Assembly (NCBI GenBank): GCA_016709385.1
Contig: JADJMW010000005.1
Span: 186,001-250,000, forward strand
DNA from: Candidatus Rubrivivax defluviihabitans
Lineage (GTDB): Bacteria > Pseudomonadota > Gammaproteobacteria > Burkholderiales > Burkholderiaceae_C
Length of the DNA stretch: 64,000 nucleotides
Reading direction: 5' to 3'
The translations under genes were made by a program, and so were the position numbers. The notes beneath the pieces are model-generated. The model ran no database searches, had not been told where the DNA came from, and worked only from the letters and a program-made list of their open reading frames with translations. Positions 24,370-32,028 of the stretch are shown here, piece by piece. Position 1 is the stretch's first letter, and the number at the start of each line of letters is the position of its first letter.

Positions 24370-25282
24370 ACACCGGCGCCGACGTCGACAGCAGCAGTTC
24401 GTCGATGCGCCGCGCCACCGCCCAGGCGCCGCGCACACGCGACTGTTGGGTGGTGGCGCTGATGCGCGGCGTGACCTGCAACGTGTCGATGTGGCGCAGC
24501 GGCCGGCCGGGGTCCAGCGCGCCGGGCTCCAGGCTGTCCAGCCAGAGGGCGGCCAGCGGCCCTTCGCGCAGCGCCTGCGCCAGCGCGGTCTCGTCGAACA
24601 GGCTGGAATGCGCCAGGCTCACCCAGACCTGGTTGAAACGGCATTCGGACAGCAGCCGCTCGCCGAACAGGCCGGCGTAGCGCGGGTAGTAGGTCAGCAA
24701 GACGGCCACGGCGTCGCTGGCCTGGAGCAACTCGCGCAGCCCCGTGGGCTGCACTTCGGAGCGCGACCAGACCGGGTCCGAGGCATGCAGACCGGGGTCG
24801 TAGCCCAGCACCCGAGCACCGAAGGCCTGCAGCAGGCGCTGCAGCGGCTTCACCGTCGCCGTGAGGCCGATCAGACCCACCGTGAGGCCGCCGAGCTCGC
24901 GCCCGACGAGCAGCCCGTCTTCGCCGAGGATGGGAACGCGCCGCAACATCTGCAGCAGCGCGCCGATGACGAATTCGGCCTCGGCCGCCGCGCTGGCGCT
25001 GGCCGGGCGCACGACCTCGATGCCGGCACGCGCGCAGGCCTCGATATCGATATTCTCGGCCCCCGCCGACAGCCGCCCCACGATGCGCAAGGCCGGCGCC
25101 CGCTGCAGCGCCAGCGCATCCAGCGCCACGCCGGGCGGAATGACGACGGAGCGCGCGCGCTGGAGACATTCGCGGAACGCGTGCGGCTGCTGCGCCAGCT
25201 CGGGCGCATAGTGCACGGCGTGGCGGGCCGCCAGCCAGTGCAGCACGTCGGGGTCCAGTGGTTCGACGATCAGCACGTCCAT
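24311..25282 (-). CDS. D-isomer-specific 2-hydroxyacid dehydrogenase-like protein with altered catalytic residues
   Basis: 323 residues with the 2-hydroxyacid dehydrogenase layout: substrate domain, then a Rossmann segment (LGGLTVGLIGLTATVKPLQRLL), with the conserved Arg in GRLSAGAENIDI and an acidic LDSLEPG. The catalytic His normally in a TPH-I motif is Arg here (VTPRISATT), and the usual VNxARG motif reads VSLAHSS. The nucleotide loop is also not a clean GxGxxG. Binding of NAD(H) may persist, but ordinary dehydrogenase catalysis is doubtful. The start is the ATG at 25282 (GTG at 25294 possible). It overlaps valS convergently by 59 bp. Confidence 0.75.
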   Translation of the reverse strand: MDVLIVEPLDPDVLHWLAARHAVHYAPELAQQPHAFRECLQRARSVVIPPGVALDALALQRAPALRIVGRLSAGAENIDIEACARAGIEVVRPASASAAAEAEFVIGALLQMLRRVPILGEDGLLVGRELGGLTVGLIGLTATVKPLQRLLQAFGARVLGYDPGLHASDPVWSRSEVQPTGLRELLQASDAVAVLLTYYPRYAGLFGERLLSECRFNQVWVSLAHSSLFDETALAQALREGPLAALWLDSLEPGALDPGRPLRHIDTLQVTPRISATTQQSRVRGAWAVARRIDELLLSTSAPVFSRPLPGEFADLEDGPATA

Positions 25283-25359
25283 CGCAGCAGGCACGAAAGT
25301 GTCACAGCGCCGGCATGAACCCCCATGCCAAAATGAACTGGACCCGGACCATTCTAGAG

Positions 25360-26232
25360 ATGCCCATGCTCGTCCAGAAGGCGATTTTCCCTGTAGCCGG
25401 CCTCGGCACCCGTTTCCTGCCCGCCACCAAGGCGCAACCGAAGGAAATGCTGCCGGTGGTCGACAAGCCGCTGATCCAGTACGCCGTCGAGGAAGCCTAC
25501 GCCGCCGGCGTGCGCGAGATGATCTTCGTCACCGGGCGCCACAAGCGCCCGATCGAGGACCACTTCGACATGACCTTCGAGCTCGAGGTGGCGCTGGAAC
25601 AGGCCGGCAAGCAGGAACTGCTGGACGTGGTGCGCAGCGTCAAGCCCGACGACATGGAGTGCATCTACGTGCGCCAGGCGCAGGCGCTGGGCCTGGGCCA
25701 CGCGGTGCTGTGCGGCCAGCGCCTGGTGGGCAACCAGCCTTTCGCGGTGCTGCTGGCCGACGACCTGATGGTGGGCGAGCCGCCGGTGCTCAAGCAGATG
25801 GTCGACCAGTACGCCGAATGGCGCGCGTCGATCCTGGCCGTGCAGGAAGTGCCGGCCGAGCAGACGCGCCGCTACGGCATCGTGGCCGGCACCGAGGTCA
25901 ACGACCGGCTGGTGGACGTGACGCGCATCGTGGAGAAACCGGCGCCCGAAGTGGCCCCCTCGCGCCTGGGCGTGGCCGGCCGCTACATCCTGACGCCGGG
26001 CGTATTCCACGAGATCGCCGCCCAGCCGCGCGGCGTGGGCGGCGAGATCCAGCTCACCGACGGCATCGCCTCGCTGCTGCGGCGCGAAAAGGTCTTTGCC
26101 TACCGCTACGAAGGCAAGCGCTACGACTGCGGCAGCAAGGAAGGGTTCCTGCAGGCCAATGTGGAACTGGCGCTGGCGCACCGCGAGCTGGGGCCGGGCT
26201 TCCGCGCCTTTCTGCGCGGCCTGGAGCTGTAG
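25360..26232 (+). CDS. galU: UTP--glucose-1-phosphate uridylyltransferase
   Basis: 290 residues. The nucleotidyltransferase signature GLGTRFLPATKAQPKEMLPVVDKP lies near the N-terminus; the metal-binding VLLADDLMVG and GGEIQLTDGI segments follow. It makes UDP-glucose for polysaccharide, LPS and trehalose pathways. The length equals typical bacterial GalU. The start is the ATG of MPMLVQKAIFPVAG; a second ATG two codons later is equally possible. The open frame continues upstream across non-conserved sequence. Confidence 0.96.
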   Translation: MPMLVQKAIFPVAGLGTRFLPATKAQPKEMLPVVDKPLIQYAVEEAYAAGVREMIFVTGRHKRPIEDHFDMTFELEVALEQAGKQELLDVVRSVKPDDMECIYVRQAQALGLGHAVLCGQRLVGNQPFAVLLADDLMVGEPPVLKQMVDQYAEWRASILAVQEVPAEQTRRYGIVAGTEVNDRLVDVTRIVEKPAPEVAPSRLGVAGRYILTPGVFHEIAAQPRGVGGEIQLTDGIASLLRREKVFAYRYEGKRYDCGSKEGFLQANVELALAHRELGPGFRAFLRGLEL

Positions 26233-26263
26233 TTCGGCTGCGGCTCGGCCTTGCTGGCCGCCC

Positions 26264-26491
26264 TCAGCGGCGCCGCAACACGTGAACGAAGTCGGCGCCG
26301 GCGGTCGTCTGCTCGACCAGTTCGTTGCCGGTCTGGCGGGCGAAAGCCTGAAAATCGCGCACCGAGCCGGGGTCGGTGCAGACCACGCGCAGCAACTCGC
26401 CGCTGACCATCTCGGCCAGCGCCTTCTTGGCCTTGAGAATGGGCAACGGGCAGTTCAGGCCGCGGGAGTCGAGTTCGCGCATCGTTTCCAT
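26264..26491 (-). CDS. TusA-family sulfur carrier/sulfurtransferase-like protein
   Basis: 75 residues. The TusA signature with the active Cys is present near the N-terminus (LDSRGLNCPLPILKAKKAL), followed by the usual beta-alpha core (ELLRVVCTDPGSVRDFQAFARQTGN). Such proteins carry persulfide sulfur for tRNA thiolation or sulfur oxidation, or act as redox partners. Genuine TusA cannot be told from the related YeeD/SirA group by sequence reading alone. An alternative ATG lies three codons into the protein and another three codons upstream. It follows the Nudix gene by 10 bp. Confidence 0.88.
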   Translation of the reverse strand: METMRELDSRGLNCPLPILKAKKALAEMVSGELLRVVCTDPGSVRDFQAFARQTGNELVEQTTAGADFVHVLRRR

Positions 26492-26501
26492 CGATGGCAT
26501 T

Positions 26502-27044
26502 TTAGGTGCGCGGCGGCCATTCGATGAACCGCGGCTCGTGCCCGCGCGAGCGCAGCCAGTCGGCCAGCGCAAACCCGGTGCCGGCGCGCCAGCAGCGCAC
26601 GTCGGCGGGCGCGAACAGCTTGTACTCGGCCAGTTCGGGCGACAAGGCGATCTCCCCCTGGGCCAGCGCGTGGTAGGCGATGATGACCTGGTTCATGCGC
26701 TGGAAGTCGTAGACGCCGATCAGCGCCAGCCTTTGCACCTGCAGCGCCGTTTCCTCGGCCACCTCGCGCGCGATGCCTTCCGCGGGCGTTTCGCCGGCCT
26801 CCATGAAGCCGGTGACGAGGCCGAACATGCGCCCCGACCAGGCGGCGTTGCGCGCCAGCAGCAGCCGGCCGTCGCGGTCGCTGCATTCGATCACCGCGGC
26901 CAGCACCGGCGTCGGGTTGTTCCAGTGCGTCCAGCCGCAGCTTGGGCAGCGCAGGCGCTCCTTCGGCCCGCTGTCCTCCTGTGCGACGATCGACGCCAGT
27001 GCGGTGCCGCACAAGGGGCAGAAGCGGTACGCCGGCGTCAACAT
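26502..27044 (-). CDS. Nudix hydrolase with N-terminal zinc ribbon
   Basis: 180 residues from the ATG at 27044. An N-terminal zinc ribbon is formed by CPLCG and CPSCG, as in NADH pyrophosphatase (NudC). The Nudix box GFMEAGETPAEGIAREVAEETALQ matches GX5EX7REUXEEXGU except that Ala replaces the final Gly. The protein is shorter than NudC, lacking its N-terminal domain, and the SQPWPFPxS array of true NudC is not seen, so a generic nucleoside-diphosphate-X hydrolase is the safe call. Further in-frame ATGs upstream would extend into the palindromic repeat region. It is cotranscribed with the TusA-like gene. Confidence 0.85.
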   Translation of the reverse strand: MLTPAYRFCPLCGTALASIVAQEDSGPKERLRCPSCGWTHWNNPTPVLAAVIECSDRDGRLLLARNAAWSGRMFGLVTGFMEAGETPAEGIAREVAEETALQVQRLALIGVYDFQRMNQVIIAYHALAQGEIALSPELAEYKLFAPADVRCWRAGTGFALADWLRSRGHEPRFIEWPPRT

Positions 27045-27097
27045 CAGCCCACCGCGCCCGCGCACCGCGAGCCGCCGGCCGAAGCCAAGCCGCATGC

Positions 27098-27168
27098 GCG
27101 GATCCGGCTTCGCCGGTCCGCTGCATGAGCCCCCTCGGGGGGCAGCGACCGGCAGGGAGCGTGGGGGC
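27098..27168. repeat. intergenic palindromic repeat (two hairpins) between cysM and the Nudix gene
   Basis: Two adjacent inverted repeats are visible: GCGGATCCGGC / GCCGGTCCGC with a TTC loop and one bulged base (27098-27121), and GCCCCC / GGGGGC with a TCG loop (27129-27143). A GC-rich tail to about 27168 ends in GTGGGGGC. From memory, closely similar GCCCCCTCGGGGGGCAGCGA-type elements recur between genes in Comamonadaceae genomes. It may also end cysM transcription. Confidence 0.55.
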
Positions 27169-27174
27169 AGACAC

Positions 27175-28095
27175 TCATGCCGGAAAGACGCCGGTGGACA
27201 GATAGCGGTCACCGCGGTCGCAGACGATGAAGACGATGGTGGCCGCTTCCACCTGGCGCGCGATCTGCAGCGCCACCCAGCACGCGCCGGCGGCGGAAAT
27301 GCCGGCGAACAAGCCTTCCTCGCGCGCCAGGCGGCGTGCCATGTCCTCGGCGTCGGCCTGGCTCACCAGCACCAGTTCGTCGACGTGGCTCGGATCGTAG
27401 ATCTTCGGCAGGTAGGCCTCGGGCCACTTGCGGATGCCGGGGATGCGCGAGCCCTCGGACGGCTGCGCACCGACGATGCGCACCGCCGGGTTCTGCTCCT
27501 TCAGGAAGCGCGAGACCCCGGTGATGGTGCCGGTGGTGCCCATGGCGCTGACGAAGTGCGTCACGCGCCCGGCCGTGTCGGCCCAGATCTCGGGGCCGGT
27601 GGTCTCGTAATGCACACGCGGGTTGTCGGCATTGGCGAACTGGTCGAGTACGCGGCCCTGGCCTTCGCGCTGCATCTGCTCGGCCAGGTCGCGCGCGTAT
27701 TCCATGCCGCCGGACTTGGGCGTGAGCACGAGCTCGGCGCCGAAGGCCCGCATCGTCTGCGCGCGCTCGATCGACAAGTCCTCCGGCATGACCAGCACCA
27801 TGCGGTAGCCGCGGATCGCCGCCGCCATGGCCAGCGCGATGCCGGTGTTGCCCGAGGTGGCCTCGATCAGCGTGTCGCCGGGGCGGATTTCGCCGCGTTC
27901 CTCGGCGCCGCGGATCATGGCGATGGCCGGGCGGTCCTTCACCGAACCAGCGGGGTTGTTGCCTTCGAGCTTGCCCAGGATGACGTTGCCGCGCGCCGCC
28001 CCGGCCGCACCGGGCAGGCGCTGCAACTGCACCAGCGGTGTGCCGCCGATGGCGTCTTCCAGGGTCTTGTAGGCCGGTGGCGCAGCGTCCGTCAT
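27175..28095 (-). CDS. cysM: cysteine synthase B (O-acetylserine/thiosulfate sulfhydrylase)
   Basis: 306 residues, PLP fold type II. The Schiff-base lysine is K53 in GNNPAGSVKDRPA, the phosphate-binding loop is EATSGNTGIALAM, and GTTGTITGVSRFLK is also conserved. The GxKDRPA-type context and the substrate loop place it with CysM rather than CysK, so thiosulfate use giving S-sulfocysteine is likely. The ATG at 28095 is preceded by GAGGAG. The frame stays open upstream across the tRNA-Leu region, which is not coding. Confidence 0.95.
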   Translation of the reverse strand: MTDAAPPAYKTLEDAIGGTPLVQLQRLPGAAGAARGNVILGKLEGNNPAGSVKDRPAIAMIRGAEERGEIRPGDTLIEATSGNTGIALAMAAAIRGYRMVLVMPEDLSIERAQTMRAFGAELVLTPKSGGMEYARDLAEQMQREGQGRVLDQFANADNPRVHYETTGPEIWADTAGRVTHFVSAMGTTGTITGVSRFLKEQNPAVRIVGAQPSEGSRIPGIRKWPEAYLPKIYDPSHVDELVLVSQADAEDMARRLAREEGLFAGISAAGACWVALQIARQVEAATIVFIVCDRGDRYLSTGVFPA

Positions 28096-28163
28096 GGTGG
28101 GGCTCCTCGTTGGCATCCCATTGTGGCAGCGCCCCGTCTTCCCCGCAGGCGTCGCGGGTGCCG

Positions 28164-28172
28164 TGTGATAAT
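28164..28172 (+). promoter_or_regulatory. putative extended -10 element (TGTGATAAT) of tRNA-Leu
   Basis: TGT followed by GATAAT matches an extended -10 box and lies about 34 bases before the mature tRNA 5' end. No clear -35 hexamer is present, as can be the case for extended -10 promoters. Confidence 0.4.
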
Positions 28173-28205
28173 CCGCCGCTCTCTGGCGCCACTTCAGGCA
28201 CCCTC

Positions 28206-28290
28206 GCCCGCGTGACGAAATCGGTAGACGTAGCGGACTCAAAATCCGCCGCCGCAAGGCGTGCCAGTTCGAGTCTGGCCGCGGGCACCA
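28206..28290 (+). tRNA. tRNA-Leu (anticodon CAA)
   Basis: The cloverleaf is complete. Acceptor stem GCCCGCG pairs with CGCGGGC. The anticodon stem GCGGA/TCCGC holds the loop CTCAAAA (anticodon CAA, reading UUG). A long variable arm, typical of class II tRNAs, is present, and the T arm contains GTTCGAGTC. CCA is encoded. Confidence 0.97.
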
Positions 28291-28327
28291 GCCGGGGTTG
28301 CACACGCCTCCACTTTGCCGCGACTCG

Positions 28328-28918
28328 ATGCCGCCGATCCCGCCCCTGACCCGCGCCCTGATGATTGCCTGCACGGTGATCTTCATGCTGCAGCAGGTCG
28401 TCTTCCTGTCCGGCGTCTTTGCGCTGTGGCCCATCGGCAGCGGCAATTTCCTGCCCTGGCAACTGGTGACCTACGCTTTCCTGCACGGCGGCGTCGGGCA
28501 TCTGTTCTTCAACATGCTGGGGCTGTGGATGTTCGGCTCCGAACTCGAACGGGTGTGGGGCCAGCAGCGCTACTGGCAGTTCCTGCTGGCCGGCGTGCTG
28601 ACCGCGGCACTGGCGCAATTGCTGATCACGGCACTGGCGGGTTCGAACGTGCCCACCGTGGGTGCCTCGGGCGCGCTGTATGCGCTGCTGCTGGCCTTCG
28701 GCATGCTGTTCCCCAACCGCGTGATCATGCCGCTGTTCCCGCCGATCCCGATGAAGGCACGCACCTTCGTCATCGTCTTCGGCGCGCTGGAACTGCTGCT
28801 GGGCCTGATGGACGTGGGCGGCGTGGCGCACTTTGCCCACCTCGGCGGCATGGTCGGCGGCTTCCTGATGATCCGCTTCTGGCGCGGCCAGTCGCCCTTC
28901 GGTTCGCGCCGCCGCTGA
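28328..28918 (+). CDS. rhomboid family intramembrane serine protease
   Basis: 196 residues with about six hydrophobic segments. The catalytic dyad is visible: Ser114 in VGASGALYALL and His171 in AHFAHLGGMVGG. The loop-1 motif is partly preserved as RVWGQQRYWQ, and HGGVGHLFFNMLGLWMFG is the conserved HxxxN-containing segment. It cleaves substrates within the inner membrane; natural substrates are unknown. The start is the ATG at 28328; a TTG at 28298 would extend it by ten non-conserved residues. It follows tRNA-Leu by 37 bp. Confidence 0.93.
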   Translation: MPPIPPLTRALMIACTVIFMLQQVVFLSGVFALWPIGSGNFLPWQLVTYAFLHGGVGHLFFNMLGLWMFGSELERVWGQQRYWQFLLAGVLTAALAQLLITALAGSNVPTVGASGALYALLLAFGMLFPNRVIMPLFPPIPMKARTFVIVFGALELLLGLMDVGGVAHFAHLGGMVGGFLMIRFWRGQSPFGSRRR

Positions 28919-28967
28919 AGACCGCGGCCCGGGCGGTTCCGCGAGCCCACCTCCGCGGGCCTGCGCG

Positions 28968-29879
28968 TCAAGGCGCCAGACCGGCGACCAGCCCTTCCCG
29001 CACCGTGGGATAGCGCAGGCGCAGCCGCAGCTCGCGCTTCAGCCGCCGGTTGTCCAGTCGGCGCGATTCGCTCATGAAGCTCAGCAGCATCGTGCTCAGC
29101 TGCTGCCCCGCTTCGGTGCGCGTGATGCGCCGCGGGCGCGGCAGGCCGCACAGGTCGGCGGCGAGGTCGAAATAGTCGCCCATCTTCAGTTCGCTGTCGT
29201 CGCTGGCATGCAGCACCCGCTGCGGCCAGCCGCGGTGCAGCGCGGCCACGCAGGCGCGCGCCAGGTCGTCGGCATGGATGTGGTTGGTGTAGACGTCGTC
29301 AGCCGCCGTCAGCACCGGCGTGCCGCGCTCCAGCCGCTCGCGCGGGTGGCCGCCCGGGCGGTCGGCGGCGTAGATGCCGGGGATGCGCAGCAGCGTGATG
29401 CGGGCCCCCGTGCGGCGGCCGAACCAGCGCACTTGCGCTTCGGCGTCGACGCGGCGCCGGGCGCGGTCGGTGGTGGCGTTGACGCCACGGGTCTCGTCGA
29501 AGCGCTCGCCGCCGCAGTCGCCATAGACGCCGCTGGTGCTGGCGTAGACCAGGCGCCGCACGCGGCCGCCGCGCGCCAGCGCCCGCAGCAACGAGCGTGT
29601 GCGCGGGTCGCCGGCACCCTGGCCCGGCGGCGGCGCCAGGTGCAGCACGGCGTCGGCCAGGCCGCCCAAGCGCCCCAGGGTGAGCGGCCGGTCCAGGTCG
29701 CCCAGCAGCGGCAGGGCACCCAGCGCGCGCAGCACCGGCACGCGCGCCGGCGACGAGGTCAGCGCCAGCACGCGCCAGCGCGGCAGCAAGAGCGGTAGCA
29801 CACGCTGGCCGACGTCGCCGCAGCCCACGATCAACAGGGTGGGCCGGCGCGCGCGCTGCAATGGCTGGGGCGGGGGCAT
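28968..29879 (-). CDS. NAD-dependent epimerase/dehydratase-like (extended SDR) protein
   Basis: 303 residues. The Rossmann loop is LLIVGCGDVGQRVLP near the N-terminus, with YASTSGVYGD around the catalytic Tyr region and RIPGIYAADR further on. The YxxxK lysine is not in the canonical place (VYGDCGG follows), as in several atypical SDRs related to YeeZ/SDR_a5. Substrates are unknown. The ATG at 29879 begins MPPPQPLQRARRPTLL; an earlier in-frame start is less likely. Codon use is like its neighbours. Confidence 0.85.
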   Translation of the reverse strand: MPPPQPLQRARRPTLLIVGCGDVGQRVLPLLLPRWRVLALTSSPARVPVLRALGALPLLGDLDRPLTLGRLGGLADAVLHLAPPPGQGAGDPRTRSLLRALARGGRVRRLVYASTSGVYGDCGGERFDETRGVNATTDRARRRVDAEAQVRWFGRRTGARITLLRIPGIYAADRPGGHPRERLERGTPVLTAADDVYTNHIHADDLARACVAALHRGWPQRVLHASDDSELKMGDYFDLAADLCGLPRPRRITRTEAGQQLSTMLLSFMSESRRLDNRRLKRELRLRLRYPTVREGLVAGLAP

Positions 29880-29968
29880 GGGTGAATCCGGGGACGGGAT
29901 CGGGCCCGGGCGGGGGCGCGGGCACAATGGCGGCCGAGTTTACGAGCCCCATTCGCCTCCTGCCTGCC

Positions 29969-31009
29969 ATGAGCTTCAACGTCACCGTCCAGCCCGCCAA
30001 CCGCATCTTCACCGTCGAGTCCGACGAGGCCATCCTGCCCGCCGCCATCCGCCAGGGCATCGGCCTGCCCTATGGCTGTCGCGACGGCGCCTGCGGTTCG
30101 TGCAAGAGCAAGCTCGTCGAGGGCCGCGTGGTCCACGGTGCGCACCAGCACAAGGCCTTGTCGGTGGCGGAAGAGGAAGCCGGCTTCGTGCTCACCTGCT
30201 GCGCCGTGCCGCAGACCGACTGCGTGGTGGAAGCGCGCAGCGTGCCCGGTGCCGGCGAATACCCGGTGCTCAAGCTGCCCAGCCGCGTGCTGTCGATCGA
30301 CAAGCCGGCGCCCGACGTCGCCGTGCTGCGCCTGCAATTGCCGGCCAACCAGAACCTGCAGTACCGCGCCGGGCAGTACGTGGAGTTCATCCTGCAGGGC
30401 GGCGCCCGGCGCAGCTACAGCATGGCCAACGCGCCGCACCACCTGGGCAGCCCGCCGGCGATCGAACTGCACGTGCGCCACATGCCCGGCGGCAAGTTCA
30501 CCGACCATGTCTTCGGCGCCATGAAGGAACGCGACATCCTGCGCATGGAAGGCCCGTTCGGCAGCTTCTTCCTGCGCGAGGACAGCAGCAAGCCGATCGT
30601 GCTGCTGGCCAGCGGCACCGGCTTCGCGCCCATCAAGGCCATCGTCGAGCACCTGCAGCACAAGGGCATCACGCGGCCGGCCGTGCTGTACTGGGGCTGC
30701 CGGCGCCGCGCCGACCTGTACCAGCACGAGTGGTGCGAGCGTTTGGCCGCCGAGATGCCGAACCTGCGCTACGTGCCGGTATTGTCGGAGCCCGCGGCGC
30801 AAGACGGCTGGAGCGGCCGCACCGGCTTCGTGCACGAGGCCGTGATGGCCGACTGGCCCGACCTCTCCGGCCACCAGGTCTACGCCTGCGGCGCACCGGT
30901 GATGGTGGACGCCGCGCAACGCGATTTCGTGGCCCGCTGCGGCCTGCCGGCCGACGAGTTCTACGCCGACTCGTTCACGTCCGAGGCCGACAAGCACGGC
31001 GACGAATGA
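29969..31009 (+). CDS. 2Fe-2S ferredoxin/FAD reductase, CDP-6-deoxy-3,4-glucoseen reductase-like
   Basis: 346 residues. The N-terminal plant-type ferredoxin domain has cluster cysteines C37, C42, C45 and C77 or C78 (PYGCRDGACGSCK, then FVLTCCAV). The FAD domain has RSYSMANAP, and the NAD domain contains LLASGTGFAPIKAIVEHL and a YACGAPVMVDAA segment. This layout matches proteins annotated as AscD-like reductases and also the reductase parts of aromatic dioxygenases. With no sugar-dehydratase gene nearby, its real partner in Burkholderiales is unknown. The start is the ATG of MSFNVTVQPANRIF. Confidence 0.88.
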   Translation: MSFNVTVQPANRIFTVESDEAILPAAIRQGIGLPYGCRDGACGSCKSKLVEGRVVHGAHQHKALSVAEEEAGFVLTCCAVPQTDCVVEARSVPGAGEYPVLKLPSRVLSIDKPAPDVAVLRLQLPANQNLQYRAGQYVEFILQGGARRSYSMANAPHHLGSPPAIELHVRHMPGGKFTDHVFGAMKERDILRMEGPFGSFFLREDSSKPIVLLASGTGFAPIKAIVEHLQHKGITRPAVLYWGCRRRADLYQHEWCERLAAEMPNLRYVPVLSEPAAQDGWSGRTGFVHEAVMADWPDLSGHQVYACGAPVMVDAAQRDFVARCGLPADEFYADSFTSEADKHGDE

Positions 31010-31069
31010 CGCCGCGCGCGCTGACGGCCCGCCGCAGCCGGGTGGCCACCACGCCCGGCCGCCTCGTCT

Positions 31070-31222
31070 TCAGCCCTTCTTGCGCGACGACGACTTCGCC
31101 GCCGGCCTTGGCGGCGCGGCGCCGGGTGCCGGCTGGTCGCCGAGAACGCCCTTCAGCGGGCAGACCTTGAAGGCCGGGCACTTCTGGCAGCCGGCCACGA
31201 CGGCGATCGGACACAAGGTCAT
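31070..31222 (-). CDS. small cysteine-rich conserved protein
   Basis: 50 residues from the ATG at 31222. Four cysteines are arranged MTLCP, GCQKCPAFKVCPLK, followed by a Pro/Ala-rich stretch and a basic tail (SSSRKKG). The compact CxxC plus distal Cys spacing suggests binding of zinc or an iron-sulfur cluster. No family is recognised. The upstream in-frame codons are not conserved-looking. It stands between the reductase gene (convergent) and livF (same strand, 82 bp away). Confidence 0.6.
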   Translation of the reverse strand: MTLCPIAVVAGCQKCPAFKVCPLKGVLGDQPAPGAAPPRPAAKSSSRKKG

Positions 31223-31304
31223 GTTTTCCTCCTGGGCCAGCCCGGTGCAGCGAGTGGACCACATCCGTGGGCAGCGACGCCGACTTTTACGCGCCGGGCC
31301 CGCG

Positions 31305-32018
31305 TCACTCGCCCAGGTAGGCCGCGCGCACCTTGGGGTCGTTCAGCAGCGCCTTGGCCTCGCCGTCCATGGTGATCTCGCCCGACTCCATGACATAACC
31401 CCGGTCGGCCAGACCGAGCGCGCGGCTGGCGTTCTGCTCCACCAGCAGCACGGTGGTGCCGCGGCCGTGGATATCGGCCACCACCTCGAAGATCTTGTCG
31501 ACCATGATGGGCGACAGGCCCATGCTGGGTTCGTCGAGCAGCAGCACCTTGGGCCGGGCCATCAGCGCGCGGCCCATGGCCAGCATCTGCTGCTCGCCGC
31601 CGCTCATGGTGCCGGCGAGTTGCTTGGCGCGTTCCTTCAGGCGCGGGAAGATGGCGAAGACCTTCTCGATGTCGGCGTCGATCTCACGGTCGTTGCGCAC
31701 GAAGGCGCCCATCTGCAGGTTCTCGGTGATGGTCATGCGCGTGAAGGTGCCGCGCCCCTCGGGCACCATCACCAGCCCTTGCTTGACCAGGTCCCAGGCG
31801 CCCTGGCCCTTGATCTTCTGGCCCATGAACTCGATCTCGCCGTCGGCCACCGGCTGGGTGCCGGTGATGGCCTTCAGCGTGGTCGTCTTGCCGGCGCCGT
31901 TGGCGCCGATGAGGCTGACCAGTTCGCCCTGGCGGACCTCGAAGCTGATGCCCTTCACCGCCTGGATGCCGCCGTAGGCCACCTTCAGGCCGCTGACCTT
32001 GAGCAATGTCGTCGTCAT
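31305..32018 (-). CDS. livF: branched-chain amino acid ABC transporter ATP-binding protein LivF
   Basis: 237 residues. Walker A GANGAGKT is at 38-45, the signature is MSGGEQQMLAMGRAL, and Walker B is VLLLDEPSMGLSP. The LivF/BraG type is recognised by GGIQAVKGISFEV and by its length. It is the second ATPase of the high-affinity leucine/isoleucine/valine importer. It is last in the minus-strand order livH-livM-livG-livF, 10 bp after livG. Confidence 0.96.
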   Translation of the reverse strand: MTTTLLKVSGLKVAYGGIQAVKGISFEVRQGELVSLIGANGAGKTTTLKAITGTQPVADGEIEFMGQKIKGQGAWDLVKQGLVMVPEGRGTFTRMTITENLQMGAFVRNDREIDADIEKVFAIFPRLKERAKQLAGTMSGGEQQMLAMGRALMARPKVLLLDEPSMGLSPIMVDKIFEVVADIHGRGTTVLLVEQNASRALGLADRGYVMESGEITMDGEAKALLNDPKVRAAYLGE

Positions 32019-32028
32019 GGTGTGCCCG

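Noticed and set aside
21328..24438. 1036-residue minus-strand frame
   Set aside because: Exact shadow of valS, with repetitive His/Arg/Gly content and no family match.
27045..27174. Extension of the Nudix gene upstream to 27212
   Set aside because: The extra residues would encode the palindromic repeat and are basic, low-complexity sequence; the zinc ribbon starts right after the ATG at 27044.
28096..28446. Extension of cysM across the tRNA-Leu
   Set aside because: It would translate the antisense of a structural RNA; the ATG at 28095 has a GAGGAG site.
31010..31069. Terminator between the ferredoxin reductase gene and the Cys-rich gene
   Set aside because: Only an imperfect GC-rich inverted repeat with no T-run is present.
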